NCBI RefSeq assembly: GCF_921293095.1
Contig: NC_060258.1
Coordinates: 6,896,607-6,960,606 of the forward strand
DNA length: 64,000 bases
Reading direction: 5' to 3'
Source of the DNA: Ischnura elegans
Taxonomy: Eukaryota; Arthropoda; Insecta; Odonata; Coenagrionidae
Shown: one piece after another, positions 1-11,268 of the stretch
Position numbering within the stretch: the stretch's first letter is position 1
Layout: each line of letters starts with the position of its first letter
The notes under the pieces: generated by a model
The model's database searches: none
Seen by the model: the letters and a program-made list of their open reading frames with translations, nothing else
What the model was told of the DNA's origin: nothing
Position numbers and translations under genes: made by a program

Positions 1-834
1 ACCTAGTGGGGAAAAGCTTTCAATGACGCAGTATTCATTTACATTTGCACATAATATGAGAAAACGAGAAAATACAGCTTAATAAGTCTTAGCAAAATAC
101 AACACGAAAACCCAGTCGCCAGAATCATGTAAACAAGTACGCATTTAATATCGTGTGTCATCTTTTTCTTCACTTTTACGCAGCGTTCATTGCCAACACT
201 CAAAAATTTCAATGCATGATCGAGACTTTAGGAGCTAAAGTGCCACTTTATAAAGTGAGATCCTTGGAACGACTTAACTTTAGCTAAAGTCTCACTTTAC
301 CGTAAAGAGAGACTTTGTCAAGGGAGCAATTTCAGTGTCGTCTATGAATATCACCCTCAGCTGCAGTCAATAAGTGATAATAAATGTTCTTAGGTTTTCC
401 ATAGACTTTTTCCATAGACATGAACCAGATTTTTCATATTTCATTTCGTTCTCTGCATTTTTAAGGAAAAATCATAAAGGGTGATATTCATAGACGACAC
501 TGAAATTGCTCCCTTGACAAAGTCTCTCTTTACGGTAAAGTGAGACTTTAGCTAAAGTTAAGTCGTTCCAAGGATCTCACTTTATAAAGTGGCACTTTAG
601 CTCCTAAAGTCTCGATCATGCATTGAAATTTTTGAGTGTTGGCAATGAACGCTGCGTAAAAGTGAAGAAAAAGATGACACACGATATTAAATGCGTACTT
701 GTTTACATGATTCTGGCGACTGGGTTTTCGTGTTGTATTTTGCTAAGACTTATTAAGCTGTATTTTCTCGTTTTCTCATATTATGTGCAAATGTAAATGA
801 ATACTGCGTCATTGAAAGCTTTTCCCCACTAGGT
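1..834. repeat. Perfect long palindrome, 357-bp arms
   Basis: Positions 1-357 are the reverse complement of 478-834. The first and last 120 bases of the arms were compared base by base with no mismatch, and the pairing sum (835) stays constant to the loop. The loop is 358-477 (120 bp). The inner part of each arm (about 230-357 and 478-605) is a MITE-like unit full of ACTTTA/TAAAGT palindromes, ending in a motif like TCTATGAATATCACCCT. The arms may continue left of the window, so the true size is unknown. It is either a very young inverted duplication or an assembly fold-back artefact. Confidence 0.9.
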
Positions 835-2166
835 TTTTGGTACGTAAATGACTGAGTTTGCTGAATAAAAGATCACTTTTAATTAGCTTCGTGCATTGGT
901 AATGCCCTTAGATGTTCCCAGCGAAGTAAATATTCAAATGTTGATATATTTTCACGTCATTTTATGATCATTTTCTATGATTAATTGCATACGGTTGTTT
1001 GGACTACATGTCGAAGTTTGATGGTGTAGGTACGTTCATTGAAGGTGGGTGAAATAGTGAAATTCTCTCGCGTTAACTTGAAACTGCCAATTAATTTGAA
1101 GATTTACCGATCAGTGGTTGTCTCAGTTGGACGCATATTTTGAATGAGGTATGGGTGTTTGTTGAATTCTTTTGTGCCTACCAATATTTTAATTCTTGCA
1201 ATGTTGACCTAAGGGGTTATATATTCTAGAGAAATGGACGAGAATGTACAGTCAAGAATATCTATATCATCAAAACCAATGAATGAATGGCCACGCAATG
1301 AAACATGTTGAATGTGAGAATGGACTTATATCAATAAATATCTCTTTGTCTACTTTAAAAGATGCCTCGACATATGTGAATACCTAACCCTAGTATCCAT
1401 TCACGAATTTGCAGTAAAAAATGTCAGTGAAGTCTGTGATGCTGCGTAAATAACATCATAACAATCCTACATCCTCGAGAAAACATTGCTTTGCTGCTGA
1501 TAATATGGCTATGAAGGAAAGTACGTTTTACTTTATATTGCTGCCTTTCATGACGAGATCTTATATCATCATTGTAAACATGCAAATGTATAGTCGAAAA
1601 ACGTAACAGAAACTCGACTCTAGTTTCACAATCACAGAAACATGTTAAGCGTGATATGGAGGCATACGGAAAGAGTACATCAAGCAAATATTGAATGAAA
1701 ACGCTTAAAATGCAATGCAAGGTGTAGAAACTAGTATTTGGCTGGCCAAACGATATGAAAATCAAGTCTTTGTTTACGAAGGCTATTGACGCCAATGTAA
1801 ACAGAATTTTGCTATCATATTCAAGTATCTTTAAGGAAAATTCTATAATATGAACGTATAAATAACCTAAGAACTTAACAATTAACTTGTATATAAAATC
1901 AACATAAATTATGCCAACCTGTTCAACCAATTACTGTGTTGTAATTATCACACGACCGATAGAATTAAACTTCAAAATATAAGAATTGGGTCATCTCCAT
2001 CAATACCGACTCGATATATATTCAGGGAAAAGACATATATTACTTGTATGGTTATTTCTTGAAACGCGCCAGTTTGCTGCTGTGTTCTCACCAAAAAATT
2101 AGTTCATATTCATTTCCGTAACCCAAATATCTTCATATTTCAACTTCAATAACAGCCGGTGCAGCC
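835..2166. other. No feature recognised
   Basis: AT-rich sequence. The one long open frame here (1424-1930, minus) has no coding-like composition, no recognisable motif and no splice context, so I do not call it a gene. Confidence 0.6.
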
Positions 2167-2167
2167 A

Positions 2168-2346
2168 TATTTATTCATCCGTAAAGGACACTTTAGCCCT
2201 AAAGTGAGCTCCGGTTGGGCACTTTACGGTAAAGTGACGATTCGGCCATTTTTCCTCTAAAGTGGCGTTTATGAAACGGAAAAAGCAGACTTTAGCCCGG
2301 CTAAAGTATACTTTAGCCTAAAGTGCCGTCTATGAATACGATCCTG
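2168..2346. mobile_element. ACTTTA-box MITE, about 180 bp
   Basis: The ends resemble each other in inverted orientation: TTATTCATCCGTAAAGGACA on the left, and on the right a TCTATGAATACGATCCT end whose complement begins with ATTCATAGACGGCACTTTAG. Between them are repeated short palindromes (CTTTAGCCCTAAAG, ACTTTACGGTAAAGT, CTTTAGCCTAAAG). The same end motif and boxes occur in the inner arms of the palindrome at 1-834, so this is a repeated family. No coding capacity. The superfamily is not determined. Confidence 0.65.
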
Positions 2347-3122
2347 AGACTTGATGAAGTAATGAATGCATATTCCCATTTTTAATTTCTGGCAATAGTT
2401 TAAATGGGTACTTGGCCATTTCAGTATTACTTTTTAAAGTTAAATCAACCACTGCAACTTTTAAACATAAGTTCAGTATGTTTAGGGAGAATATAGCGAG
2501 ATACGTGTCCACAGCAATTCCTGCTAATTAAAGATATAAAAATAATTGGAAATTTACAAAACCGTATTTTAAAATTTCTGACTTGGATGTTAATAATTTT
2601 TAACATCATTTCCAAAAGTCTCAATACTTATTCCATGTGAAAAGATGCATTCCTGATCTTTAAAGACCTCACATTTCAGTTCCTTCGTATAATTAAGACT
2701 ATTACATTGCAGATGTAAAATATGTTATATCCAAAACTCCCTTGAATACAAAGTGCTTCCTATGTATAAGAATATGTGCTATATGTAATGATACAATGGT
2801 TCAGCATATTTACTTTATGTAAAAGAGGGGAATTATGCTGAGCAAGGAAAAATCTGGCAACAAAGATGGTATATGACCTAGAAAACAATTCACATGAATA
2901 AGAAGAGTTGATCCAACTAAAAATTCCGAAAATTCATCTGCAAAGTGTGTCAGTCGACGAGATGAACCAAATTTAAGGCAAGAAAATAGTGATTATGTTT
3001 TGAAAAGCATGGAAAAAAATTCTAAACGCAATAAATCTCCACATGGATCTGAGATTTCCCCGTCATTTGTCCACATTAGTAAAATGTTACAGGTGCTCCT
3101 CCAGCTAGTATCTGAAGGCAAC
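2347..3122. other. No feature recognised
   Basis: AT-rich. I see no coding, RNA or repeat signal. Confidence 0.55.
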
Positions 3123-3220
3123 GAAAGTTTTTCCAGCCATCCTGCTATCGTCTTCATGTCACGTATTTGTCTCGACTTTCTTATGACCTGAAGACCCCAG
3201 CAGGATGGCTGGAGAAACTG
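3123..3220. repeat. Penelope-like tail hairpin
   Basis: An inverted pair of the motif CCTGAAGAC...GCAGGATGGCTGG: the minus-strand copy is at about 3127-3162 and the plus-strand copy at about 3184-3218, separated by roughly 20 bp. The same motif follows the GIY-YIG-type coding remnants at 30.1-30.7 kb, which ties this hairpin to Penelope-like element tails. No coding sequence survives here. Confidence 0.5.
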
Positions 3221-4440
3221 CTGTCGCCTTTAGACAATGCTACGCAACGTTGTGGCTATGAGGTGGAATGCCCGAAAGCCATTACTAATTGGCAAATGTT
3301 CTCTTATTTACTCAATCATGAATTTTTTCATGAAGTTCCTATCTTACGACTTTAATGCCTGCAATTTTGAGATTTTCTAAATAAGTTGACAACACATAAA
3401 AATCTTTATTAATAATTTTTCTGATTCTTATTTTGTATGATGTAGAATTAAACCCTTTCAGTCAGATCGTCCATTAAAATGAACTTGACCTTTACCGGGT
3501 TGTTACCTCCTGAGCTGTACATCTGTTCATATATATGGACATGGACAAAATTGACAACGTGAAATATTACCAAAGCCTTTGGCAAAATTGTTAAAAAGGT
3601 GAAATGAGGCTCAATAGCATACAAAAAAAATCTACAAACATGAAGAAAAAAATGTGTTACTGAAAGGGTTAAGAGACATTTAAAGCTGAGGTCAGATGAA
3701 TCTATTATCATTAATATGTAATATCATTTTACCATTCCAATTCAATGAGAGGTTAGTTTTGAGATCATGCGTTTTCAGATATTTATGACACCTTCTTTCA
3801 ACTGTACAGGAAGTGTTTACAATTTTACCGATGATGATAAATGTCTTGGATAGTGGGTCACAAAAAATACAGAAAGAATTCAGCTGTTCACAGATGTAAA
3901 AGAAAAGACAAGAATTTTGGCATATTATATGTGTAAAATTGAATTCGTTTTACAAATATTCTTTTATTGTAAAAAAACATTGTAATAACCTTTCATTAAT
4001 TTATGCATAGGCTAATTTAGGAGGAGAGGGGCACGTGCTCCCCCCCAGACGCTTGAAAAATAGACAAGATTTTTAATATGGTTTTCATTATGCTAGTTTT
4101 TTAAATTTAATTGGGAGTCTCAATCATTTACGTAATTTTATATTAATAAGTATCTTGTTAAAATAAAGAAAATATATGGTAAAGAAATTTTTCTATGTAT
4201 ATTGTTACCCTTTAAATCTCAAATATGAGCAGAAAGTTTGCCTGTCACACAAATGTTGCCCTCCCAGAAAAATATCCTGGATTCGTCCTTGCCTTCATGT
4301 ATCAGTTTAATGTAACCACTATCATTCATTGCCCAGAATAAGGTATAAGGAATATATCGAAATGTTGGTAAACAATTTGGCATACATATTATCCTCAGAC
4401 CTACACTCCGAGACGTTAATCATCATTGGTATTATTTTAT
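3221..4440. other. No gene; one arm of a distant inverted repeat
   Basis: Nothing coding is recognised. Positions 3799-3818 read CAACTGTACAGGAAGTGTTT, the inverted form of ACGCTTCCTGTACAGTT at 4441, so this stretch may be the left part of an unrecognised repeat element ending in the tandem array at 4441-4860. Confidence 0.45.
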
Positions 4441-4860
4441 ACGCTTCCTGTACAGTTAAATAAATGCTTCACGAACATCTGAAAACACCTCATGAACAGC
4501 TGAGAAATACCTCATGAACAACTTATTTGAATGATTTGTGACATTTAAATGGGCCAAAATACAGTCGGTGAATGGTATAATAATTGTTCATGAACACTTC
4601 GGCGACAGGTTCTGAACACTTTGTGCAACGCTTCCTGCACAGTTACAGAACGCTCCATGAACAGCTGAACACCTCATGAACAGCTGGGAAACGCCTGCTG
4701 AACAGCTTATTGGAACGGTTTGTCACAGTTCAATGGGCCAAAAACAGTCCGTGAACGGTTCAATAATTATAGTTCATGAACACTTAGTGAACAGGTTCTG
4801 AACGCTTCGTTTAATGCTTCTTGAACGGATCGTGAACAGTTCATTTTCACAAGGGAAACA
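4441..4860. repeat. Tandem repeat, about 187-bp unit, GAAC-rich
   Basis: Two units begin with ACGCTTCCTG at 4441 and 4628, and a partial third begins near 4803. Within each unit the words TCATGAACA, GAACAGCT and GTTCTGAACGCTTC recur every 10-20 bp, so there is a second, shorter periodicity. The copies differ by scattered substitutions. No coding is seen. The inverted match at 3799-3818 suggests the array may be part of a larger element. Confidence 0.7.
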
Positions 4861-6443
4861 ACCATTCCCATGCTTCACTGGCTAATAAGAACAAGCCAGA
4901 ACGTAAATTTCCAAATTGAAAGCCGGATCCTGATCACATACCGTATACTGAATATGCATAAACATTAGTCTACTTTTTCTTCCTGTTGAACTTCAGCATT
5001 CAGCCCCACATTGCGTTCACTCTTCACATTATCACTCTGTATAGAATATATTCCAATATTGTTGTTTTCCCTTGTACTTTCATATCATTTAACTCAAATT
5101 CTTAATTGAACCGAAATAAATATGAATTTATACCAATACATTTTACCTACCTTTTGACTATAGTCAATTTACCTTATCAACTGCTTCTCATCTCTCCTTA
5201 CAACATCCCTCTGACTGTTGTACAAGTCCCTCCTTTCAATCCATTTTTTTTCACGTCGCATGATGCGTCAGTTTTCTTGTTCTCAATTACTTTGCGGTTG
5301 CTTTCAATAAGCTCACAAAGAATCTGCTTTTCTTTAAAATTAAATGATTCAGTTTCTTTTCTGGCAGTCTTTTTCAATGATATGCTGTGATTCGCGAATA
5401 CTGCTGTAGTAGATGAAGTCCTCTTGCATGTTTGATTATTATGTAAACAAACAACCGTAACTAGGTTAACAATTGACAAACAGAAAACATCTCCGGATGT
5501 GGTTACCACATCTAATACCCACAACCCACCCAGTCGGATGTCTTCCAAAAGTGATTTAGAAATACCGATATCAAGAAGTCGTCTGGAAGCATTTCAAATG
5601 GAAGACTTGTTGAAGCATTTCATGGAAACGACTATAAATACGACCCTAAGTTAAGTCACAAAATCCTTATTCCAATTTATTATGACAGAAAGGTCTTTTC
5701 GGTCATTCCGCTTGTGTTCCGTTAATACTGCACCTCCGGTGATATATGAGGTATTATTTTAAACCTTGTATCACTGGCTTCAGACGAAAAACACAATCCC
5801 TATCTCAAATTTAACTACCCATTTATTACCCTTTAATTTCACTTAAAAGTATCGATTTTTTCATAGCAATTACTAGCTCAAGTTATATCAACTCCACACA
5901 TTTTTCAATGCTAGAATTAAAAAAAAGTTAACTAACCCGTGAAATTCATAAGTAAACTAAAGAAATGTAACATTAGCAGGCAAAAATATAAAAAAAAAAC
6001 CTAAGAAGTATGCATGAAAAATGTTAAACAACAATGATACATCTATTATTATCTTTAAAGAAGTTTTGTAAATTGCGTGTTGTTATTCAGGAACAGACGT
6101 CATGATTTTTCCTTCTGGTACCAAACTCTATTTCCTGGAATATATTCATTCATTTTGTGTATTTTTGCAAGAAAACAAGTATAGAGGAAGTCCTTTATGA
6201 TACACCTTTTCCGCTATTTAAAACCTAATTACACCGTTTCCTTAACATACTGATTCCCTGATAGTTTCAAGTGGAAAATTTTCGCACGGATTAGCGAGTA
6301 TTATTTATTTTCCTTCAATGCAATTCGGCCGGCCCTATATCGAATGTGGAATTGAGGTGCATTTCCTGAGTGGCAGACTGCGCCGCGATACAAATGAGTA
6401 TTTGCGTGTTGCATATACGGCGGGGTGTAGCTATATAACATAA
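4861..6443. other. No gene recognised
   Basis: AT-rich. The end ACTATAAATACGACCCTAAG at about 5630-5650 resembles the end of the ACTTTA-box MITEs, but I cannot find a convincing partner end. The two overlapping opposite-strand frames at 5106-5548 show no family signature. Confidence 0.5.
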
Positions 6444-6520
6444 GCCGGTGTCCCACGGTCAAATTTGTATGCAACTGAATGGGGGTCTCCCACGATCCAT
6501 CTCGTTTGGATCAAAAGATG
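6444..6520 (+). repeat. Interspersed repeat related to 8230-8365
   Basis: The start CCGGTGTCCCACGGTCAAAT, continuing through GCAACTGAATGGGGGTC, matches the reverse complement of the stretch ending near 8365 (CACCGTCTCTCACGGTCAAA). The shared part is about 70-80 bp and diverged. It is probably a short non-autonomous element. The ends are not defined. Confidence 0.4.
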
Positions 6521-7374
6521 GAAAACAAACGAAAGACGATTTACATATGTAAACAAATGTGGAAGATTGTGAAGTGGAGGATTGTCTTTTTTAGCAGTCG
6601 AAATTGTCTGAGAAGACCTCTTGAACATTAAAGAGTCAAGAAAATGGAGGGAGTGTGGGACTTGGCCTTGGGCAGAAAGGGGATATGAAAGCGTTGGAAT
6701 AGGCATTGGAGAAGGATTTTTTTGCGGAAGTTGCAGTAAATTATCGACATTGATTGACGATGAGTGAGGATATTTTCATGTCCCTTATCAGCACGGTCGT
6801 GGGCAGAATGAAACGCGAGTATGCCGTTTATTCCCATAAGGAAAATGTTATGGACGTTTCATTAATAAATGATGGACGTTGTAGTTGAGATTATATTATG
6901 AATTATGCTGGAAACGCATATTGAAATCACATTTTGCTCTCCTCGTCGAGCAGTTACTAAAATAAGGTCCTTTTCCTTTAATCATAGTGATCGAAACGGG
7001 CAGCTGTAGTGTTTCACAGGTAGTCATTTATCCAGCTGCTCGCTCGCTCGGAATCGCATGCCCTCCACAAAATTAACCTGTAGAATTTGCCCTCGATACC
7101 TTAAGTAAATCTTTTACTTTTTTCAAAAATATGCCTCCTAGTATTGCGAGTCAAAAAGACTGCTTCCTTCTTATTAAACGTGAACTCATGATTACGGATA
7201 TTCTGGTTGAGAGGTTCCATCACCTATATAGACCACTTTTTGCTCATTTTTACTTTTAGGACAAAAACAGGCGATAAAATAGACGATCACGAACGTAAAT
7301 ATGTATTTGAAATAATGTTTTGTGAATTCACCTCGAGGCATGGTGATATTATAAATTCATAACTAAACCTTTTA
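6521..7374. other. No feature recognised
   Basis: No coding, RNA or clear repeat signal. The short minus-strand frames at 6431-6837 are not supported by any motif. Confidence 0.5.
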
Positions 7375-7512
7375 GTATTCCATACAGTACTAATGAAAAA
7401 CCTCAACCGATTTCGATTTTTTCAGGTCTTTATCTAGAGGTTTTCGATCATGGTAATGACCTGAAAAGGTGGAAACCGGTTGGGTTTTGAATGCATACTG
7501 CGTGGAATACAA
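7375..7512. repeat. Inverted repeat, Penelope-like tail hairpin
   Basis: Arms of about 53 bp (7375-7427 and 7459-7512) pair imperfectly. Both start from GTATTCCAYRCAGTA and end in CAGGTC/GACCTG around a roughly 31-bp loop, with AACCGRTTTC inside. The head-to-head layout is the same as at 3.1 kb and 30.1-30.7 kb. No coding sequence survives. Confidence 0.5.
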
Positions 7513-7537
7513 CAAAGTTTATTTTTGTGCTCATAAA

Positions 7538-7608
7538 ACAGTACATTCCAATTAATTGGGACCTATCGGGACTTGTGCACTTTGCCCCAATTAGGCGAAC
7601 TCTCGTAT
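7538..7608. mobile_element. Possible tiny pogo-like MITE
   Basis: Left ACAGTACATTCCAATTAATT and right CCCCAATTAGGCGAACTCTC resemble the termini of the element ending at 8128 in opposite orientations. About 70 bp between ends. Weak evidence. Confidence 0.3.
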
Positions 7609-7960
7609 ATGAACATGAAAAACTTTGAAATGGTAGAAAGAAGACAAAAGAACGTTTATAATGCAACCTAAGTTTATTAAACCATTACTTTGATTAATAA
7701 ATCAGTAAAATTAGTTAAATTATTATCATTTTTAAGGATTATAATTATTTAGTTAAAAATATTTTTCACAGCCTCGGGCGACTCCGAATGAATGTCTTTT
7801 ACTTAATCCTATGAAATAAATTTCTATCCTCCTGCAGAGTGTAATAACAAGAGCTTTCAAAATAGGGCAATAATAAGAACATATGTGAAAAATAAGAGTA
7901 ATTCAAAGGGGAAAATAAAAAATAGTTTTCTGAAAACCAGCAATTTTAATTTCGTCGCTA

Positions 7961-8130
7961 GTATAGAGTCTATGTCGCCGACTCATGGAGCAATAAAGCG
8001 GCTTCCTGTCCCAACTAAGCTAAGAATACTCTAAGATATTCCTATCTATTGGGTTCTGTTCTTCAAGATCTGCCCCAACTAAGCGGCTGCCCCAAGTAAC
8101 CGGTGGACCCATTAAGCGGACTCTACTGTA
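7961..8130. mobile_element. Pogo-like non-autonomous element
   Basis: The right end, read inward on the minus strand, begins CAGTAGAGTCCGCTTAATGG and repeats a GCTTAGTTGGGGCAG word. This resembles the ends of Tc1/mariner-superfamily pogo elements, which begin with CAG and insert at TA, and a TA follows at 8129-8130. The left end (TATAGAGTC at about 7962) is degraded. No coding sequence. Confidence 0.5.
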
Positions 8131-8205
8131 TATATATTTATTAATTAAAATGCTCATGCAGATGATTAATAAGTTTAATATATGTGGCCTGTGTGTCAGC
8201 AGCTT

Positions 8206-8420
8206 GGCAATGCTTTTTTGTCAAAGGCTCTGAGATTGGTTGGTTTCATCCAAATTGGATGAACATTTAGAACCCGTCCTATCCATTGGGATAAAACGAT
8301 TTTGGTCCAAATGGTTGGACCAAAAGTCAGTTGGATGAAATTTTGACCGTGAGAGACGGTGCGCGTTAGTTGTATCAAAATTTGATGCAAATGTTTCCAT
8401 GGAAATTTGACCATGTATTA
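8206..8420 (-). repeat. Short interspersed repeat with TTGGATGAA/TTTCATCCAA words
   Basis: Contains inverted words (TTTCATCCAAATTGGATGAA; TTGGTCCAAATGGTTGGACC), and its minus-strand start matches 6444-6520. It lies directly left of a TTAA piggyBac-type end. Probably a MITE. Superfamily not determined. Confidence 0.4.
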
Positions 8421-8426
8421 TCGGCT

Positions 8427-9675
8427 TTAACCCTCGAGTGAGAGCGTTGGCATATAAAGTACGCCAAACTTCAAAAACCAAGAATTTCAACATTGTACTT
8501 ACATTCTGGTCTAAATTGGCCCCGTGTATTCTTACATTGTACTTTAACTGTCTGTAGCACGAGTTTTCAAAGATCGACGTTTCGTAGCAGATTTTTTTAA
8601 TCGACAAGAAGAACTCGACACCCGTGGCGTATAAATTACGCAGCGTAACCGGCCGTATGCCAACTCTGTCTCACCTATAAGCTTGAACTAATTTCTACAA
8701 ATTATAATCTTACAATACATATGAAGTACAATGTTGAAATCCTTGGTTTTCGAAGACTGGCGAACTTTATTCTCCAACTAGCTAGCTCGAATGTTAATAT
8801 TATCAGAGGGGATTTATATATTTGTATTATTATATTATGTAAAAAAAACCTAGGCTGGCTGAATCACAGAACACACTCAAAAAAGATAAAAAAAACACTA
8901 ACAGTTAGTACTGAATTTTCGGTGGCATATTACCACCTTCCTCAGAGTAAGGTAGGAGACTGATTTTTACGTTATTTGCCTCATCAAAGAACATTTCTAA
9001 GTGTCTATTATTATATTATTATGTATTTGCATCCTGCCGTATATGCAACACACAAATTCACTGTTGTATCGCCGCGCAGTCTGGCGCACAGGAAAATAAA
9101 AAGTCAAAGCGGTGACCCCTTGTTTAGTGCTTGCCGGCCAAATCGCATTAAAGGAAAAAAAATAATACTGGCAATGGATAAAGCAAAAATTCCGCACTTT
9201 CAAGGTATGTATCACGGGATCAGTAAGTTAAGGAAACGGAATAGTTTGGTTTCAAAGAGAGAAGAAATTGTAACATAAAGTACTTTCTCTGTACTCTTTC
9301 TCTTGCAAAAATACACAAAATATAAGAATACATTACAGACATGAGAGTTTGGTACCGCTAGAATTATTAATGGCGTCTGTTACTGGATAATGGCATGCAA
9401 TTCACAAAACTTCTTTAAAGATAATACTACAAGTAACAATGTTGTTTAATATTGACGTCGTGTATTGTACGTCTTTAGTGTCCGTTCCTCTTGCCAATCT
9501 AAAATTAAATTAGCTTCATTACCTAGATCTTTGAAAACTGGTACTATCGATAGTCAAAAGTACATTGTAAGAATACAGGAGGCCATTCTAGACTAGAATG
9601 TACGTACAATGTTGAAATCCTCAGTTTTCGAAGATTGGCATACTTTATACGCCACCGTGCCCGCTCGAGGGACAA
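8427..9675. mobile_element. PiggyBac-type element remnant(s), non-coding
   Basis: The left end at 8427 is TTAA followed by CCCTCGAGTGAGAGCGTTGG. The right end at about 9671 is the inverted match (GCCCGCTCGAGGG followed by ACAA, a decayed TTAA). The similarity between the two ends extends inward for over 100 bp (words TATAAAGTAYGCCAA, TTTCAACATTGTAC). A third, inward end copy lies at 8698-8797, so this may be a smaller MITE (8431-8797) next to, or inside, a larger one. The MITE at 33.5 kb shares the same right-end sequence. No transposase lies between the ends. Confidence 0.55.
8848..8995. repeat. Interspersed repeat shared with 45,305-45,430
   Basis: Both copies contain CCTAGGMTGG, then a run with AGAACACAC, then CTGAATTTTYGGTGG, then ACCACCTTCCTCRGAGT. 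About 130 bp, diverged. A near-palindromic GGTGG...CCACC core is visible. Family not identified. Confidence 0.55.
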
Positions 9676-9717
9676 ATAAACTAATACCAAAGGACGTTTA
9701 TTCTTCTTTAGGTTTTT

Positions 9718-10413
9718 ATGGAATTAGGAATGGATCCTAAACAATCAACCTCTGGTGTGAGTCGAACGATGAGTGCAATAATTAAGGAGGATGAAATGGA
9801 AGAAGCTTTGATAGAGGAAAGTGAAAGTGACTCACAGTCGGAAAATTCTGAGGAGTATATTCTCGAGGAGGAGGTCATCGGAAATATCTATCCGACGAAG
9901 AATTGGATGATGAAGAGCTATCAAATACCCTAAGTGAGGAGGATGAGGGTATTGTTTGGTTCGTGGATCAGCAAAAAACAAGCGGTGATATTGCTTTTAC
10001 TGGCAATGCTGGAGTAAAGGTTCCCAACCCTGGAAACAATCCCATTGCCTATTTTACTCTTATGGCGGAGGATTTGATGCTCCATTTTATTTTAAGAGAA
10101 ACGAAAACTGATGCAAAGGAAAAATTGAGAACGATGTGGGTTCAGGTGAGCATGAAAGAATTCCACGCAATTTTAGGCGTTGTCTACCAGAAGGGAATTG
10201 CGAAACTTCCGAAAATCGCTCAGTATTGGAGCAAAAAAGATCATTACGATTTCCGTTTCTTCTAAAGCTATGTCTGGGGATAGATTTTTGGTTATACTGC
10301 GGGCTCTCCATTTTGGTAGGAGTCCTCTTCTTAGTGAGCAAAAACCAGAAGATCCTCTTTATAAGGTGAGGAATATTGTTGACACTTTTTGCAATAACAT
10401 TAGTAAGCATTAA
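9718..10413 (+). pseudogene. PiggyBac transposase relic, N-terminal half
   Basis: Starting at ATG 9718, a plus-strand reading gives an acidic N-terminus (residues EEALIEESESDSQSE), then after a frame change near 9900 the start of the DDE_Tnp_1_7 region with KEFHAILGVVYQKGIAKLPK and IAQYWS, then after another shift near 10,262 a stretch with RFLVILRALHF and YKVRNIVDTF. These are the expected order and spacing of piggyBac transposases. The match stops at about 10,411, before any catalytic Asp, so only the 5' half is present. At least two frameshifts make it non-functional. Confidence 0.8.
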
Positions 10414-10760
10414 TTCTTTCTCAGACAGAGATGTAACCACTCAGGAAAATTATTCCCAAAAAACACAGTCTGTTCAAGGTTCACTTCAATATCCAGAAAG
10501 AGTTTAAAATATTCTGTAGGGGCTTTCATTTCCGTGATTTGTTCTTCTGAAACTCTACCGCCTACTGGCTGGGAGTTAGATCGGCTTTCTTCGATTTGCG
10601 TACAACTTTGGGTGCCTTTTTTCTTTGAACAAATAGAGGATGAGGTGAAGCAGAAGCCGATGCACCGCCATTTTCAGTAGTATCACCATCCGGTATCAGT
10701 AAAAGGTAAAAGTTATCGTCAGAAGAACCATGAATGAGATGAGCAGAAGCGCGCAGCAAT
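10414..10760 (-). pseudogene. Second piggyBac transposase relic, N-terminal half, inverted
   Basis: Read on the minus strand from about 10,760, the sequence gives a basic N-terminal region (VQRKKAPKVVRKSKKA). After an in-frame stop and frame change near 10,562 it gives APTEYFKLFLDIEV, the conserved entry of the piggyBac transposase domain, ending at a stop at 10,411-10,413. The N-terminus differs from the plus-strand relic, so it is another family. The two 5' halves abut with opposite polarity near 10,411. Confidence 0.65.
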
Positions 10761-10854
10761 GAACCGGGAAGATTATTAATTGTTCCACATCTAATTAATT
10801 ACTTGATTTAAAATTAAAGTGAATATTTCAGTGCCCCTAAATGTACGCATAATA

Positions 10855-11268
10855 GTAGTGGATTTGCCTAGTGTTCCAAAAATGGAACACTGTTAAATAA
10901 AAGCTTATAACAATAAAAAAAAACATTGTTACAGAAATTTCTTCATTAAACACAGTAGGTTAACTATTATTGAACATGCAGGGAAAAATTTACGACATTT
11001 TGGCATAATGGCAAATAGTTATTAATATAACATTAGAGATGGTCACAGAAAAACTGCCTTGAACAAATAGACCGATATTTCTCAACACACTGGCTGCGAT
11101 GGGTTGGCAAAACTGACTAATTATTTGCGCCTCATAATGCAATATATCTTTATAAAGAGGCACAGAAAGAAAAACTGTGGCATATTTGTATATAATGAGT
11201 CGTAGTCATTAAATGAGAAAGTCACATCAGGTGTTCCAAAAATGGAACACTAGGCATAAATGGGTTAA
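10855..11268. mobile_element. PiggyBac-type MITE with palindromic subterminal box
   Basis: The right end read inward is TTAACCCATTTATGCCTAG (11,268 to 11,250), followed by the palindrome GTGTTCC...GGAACAC (11,231-11,250). The left end has the same palindrome at 10,871-10,890, with an outward GCCTAG and a degraded CCCATTT-like tip. About 410 bp, no coding capacity. It may instead be the 5' non-coding part of the minus-strand transposase relic next to it. Confidence 0.55.

Noticed and set aside
3000-3355. Two overlapping plus-strand frames
   Set aside because: They run across the Penelope-like hairpin and have no motif or splice context.
4441-4860. CRISPR-like array
   Set aside because: Units of about 187 bp with no constant short repeat and unique spacer pattern, in a eukaryotic genome.
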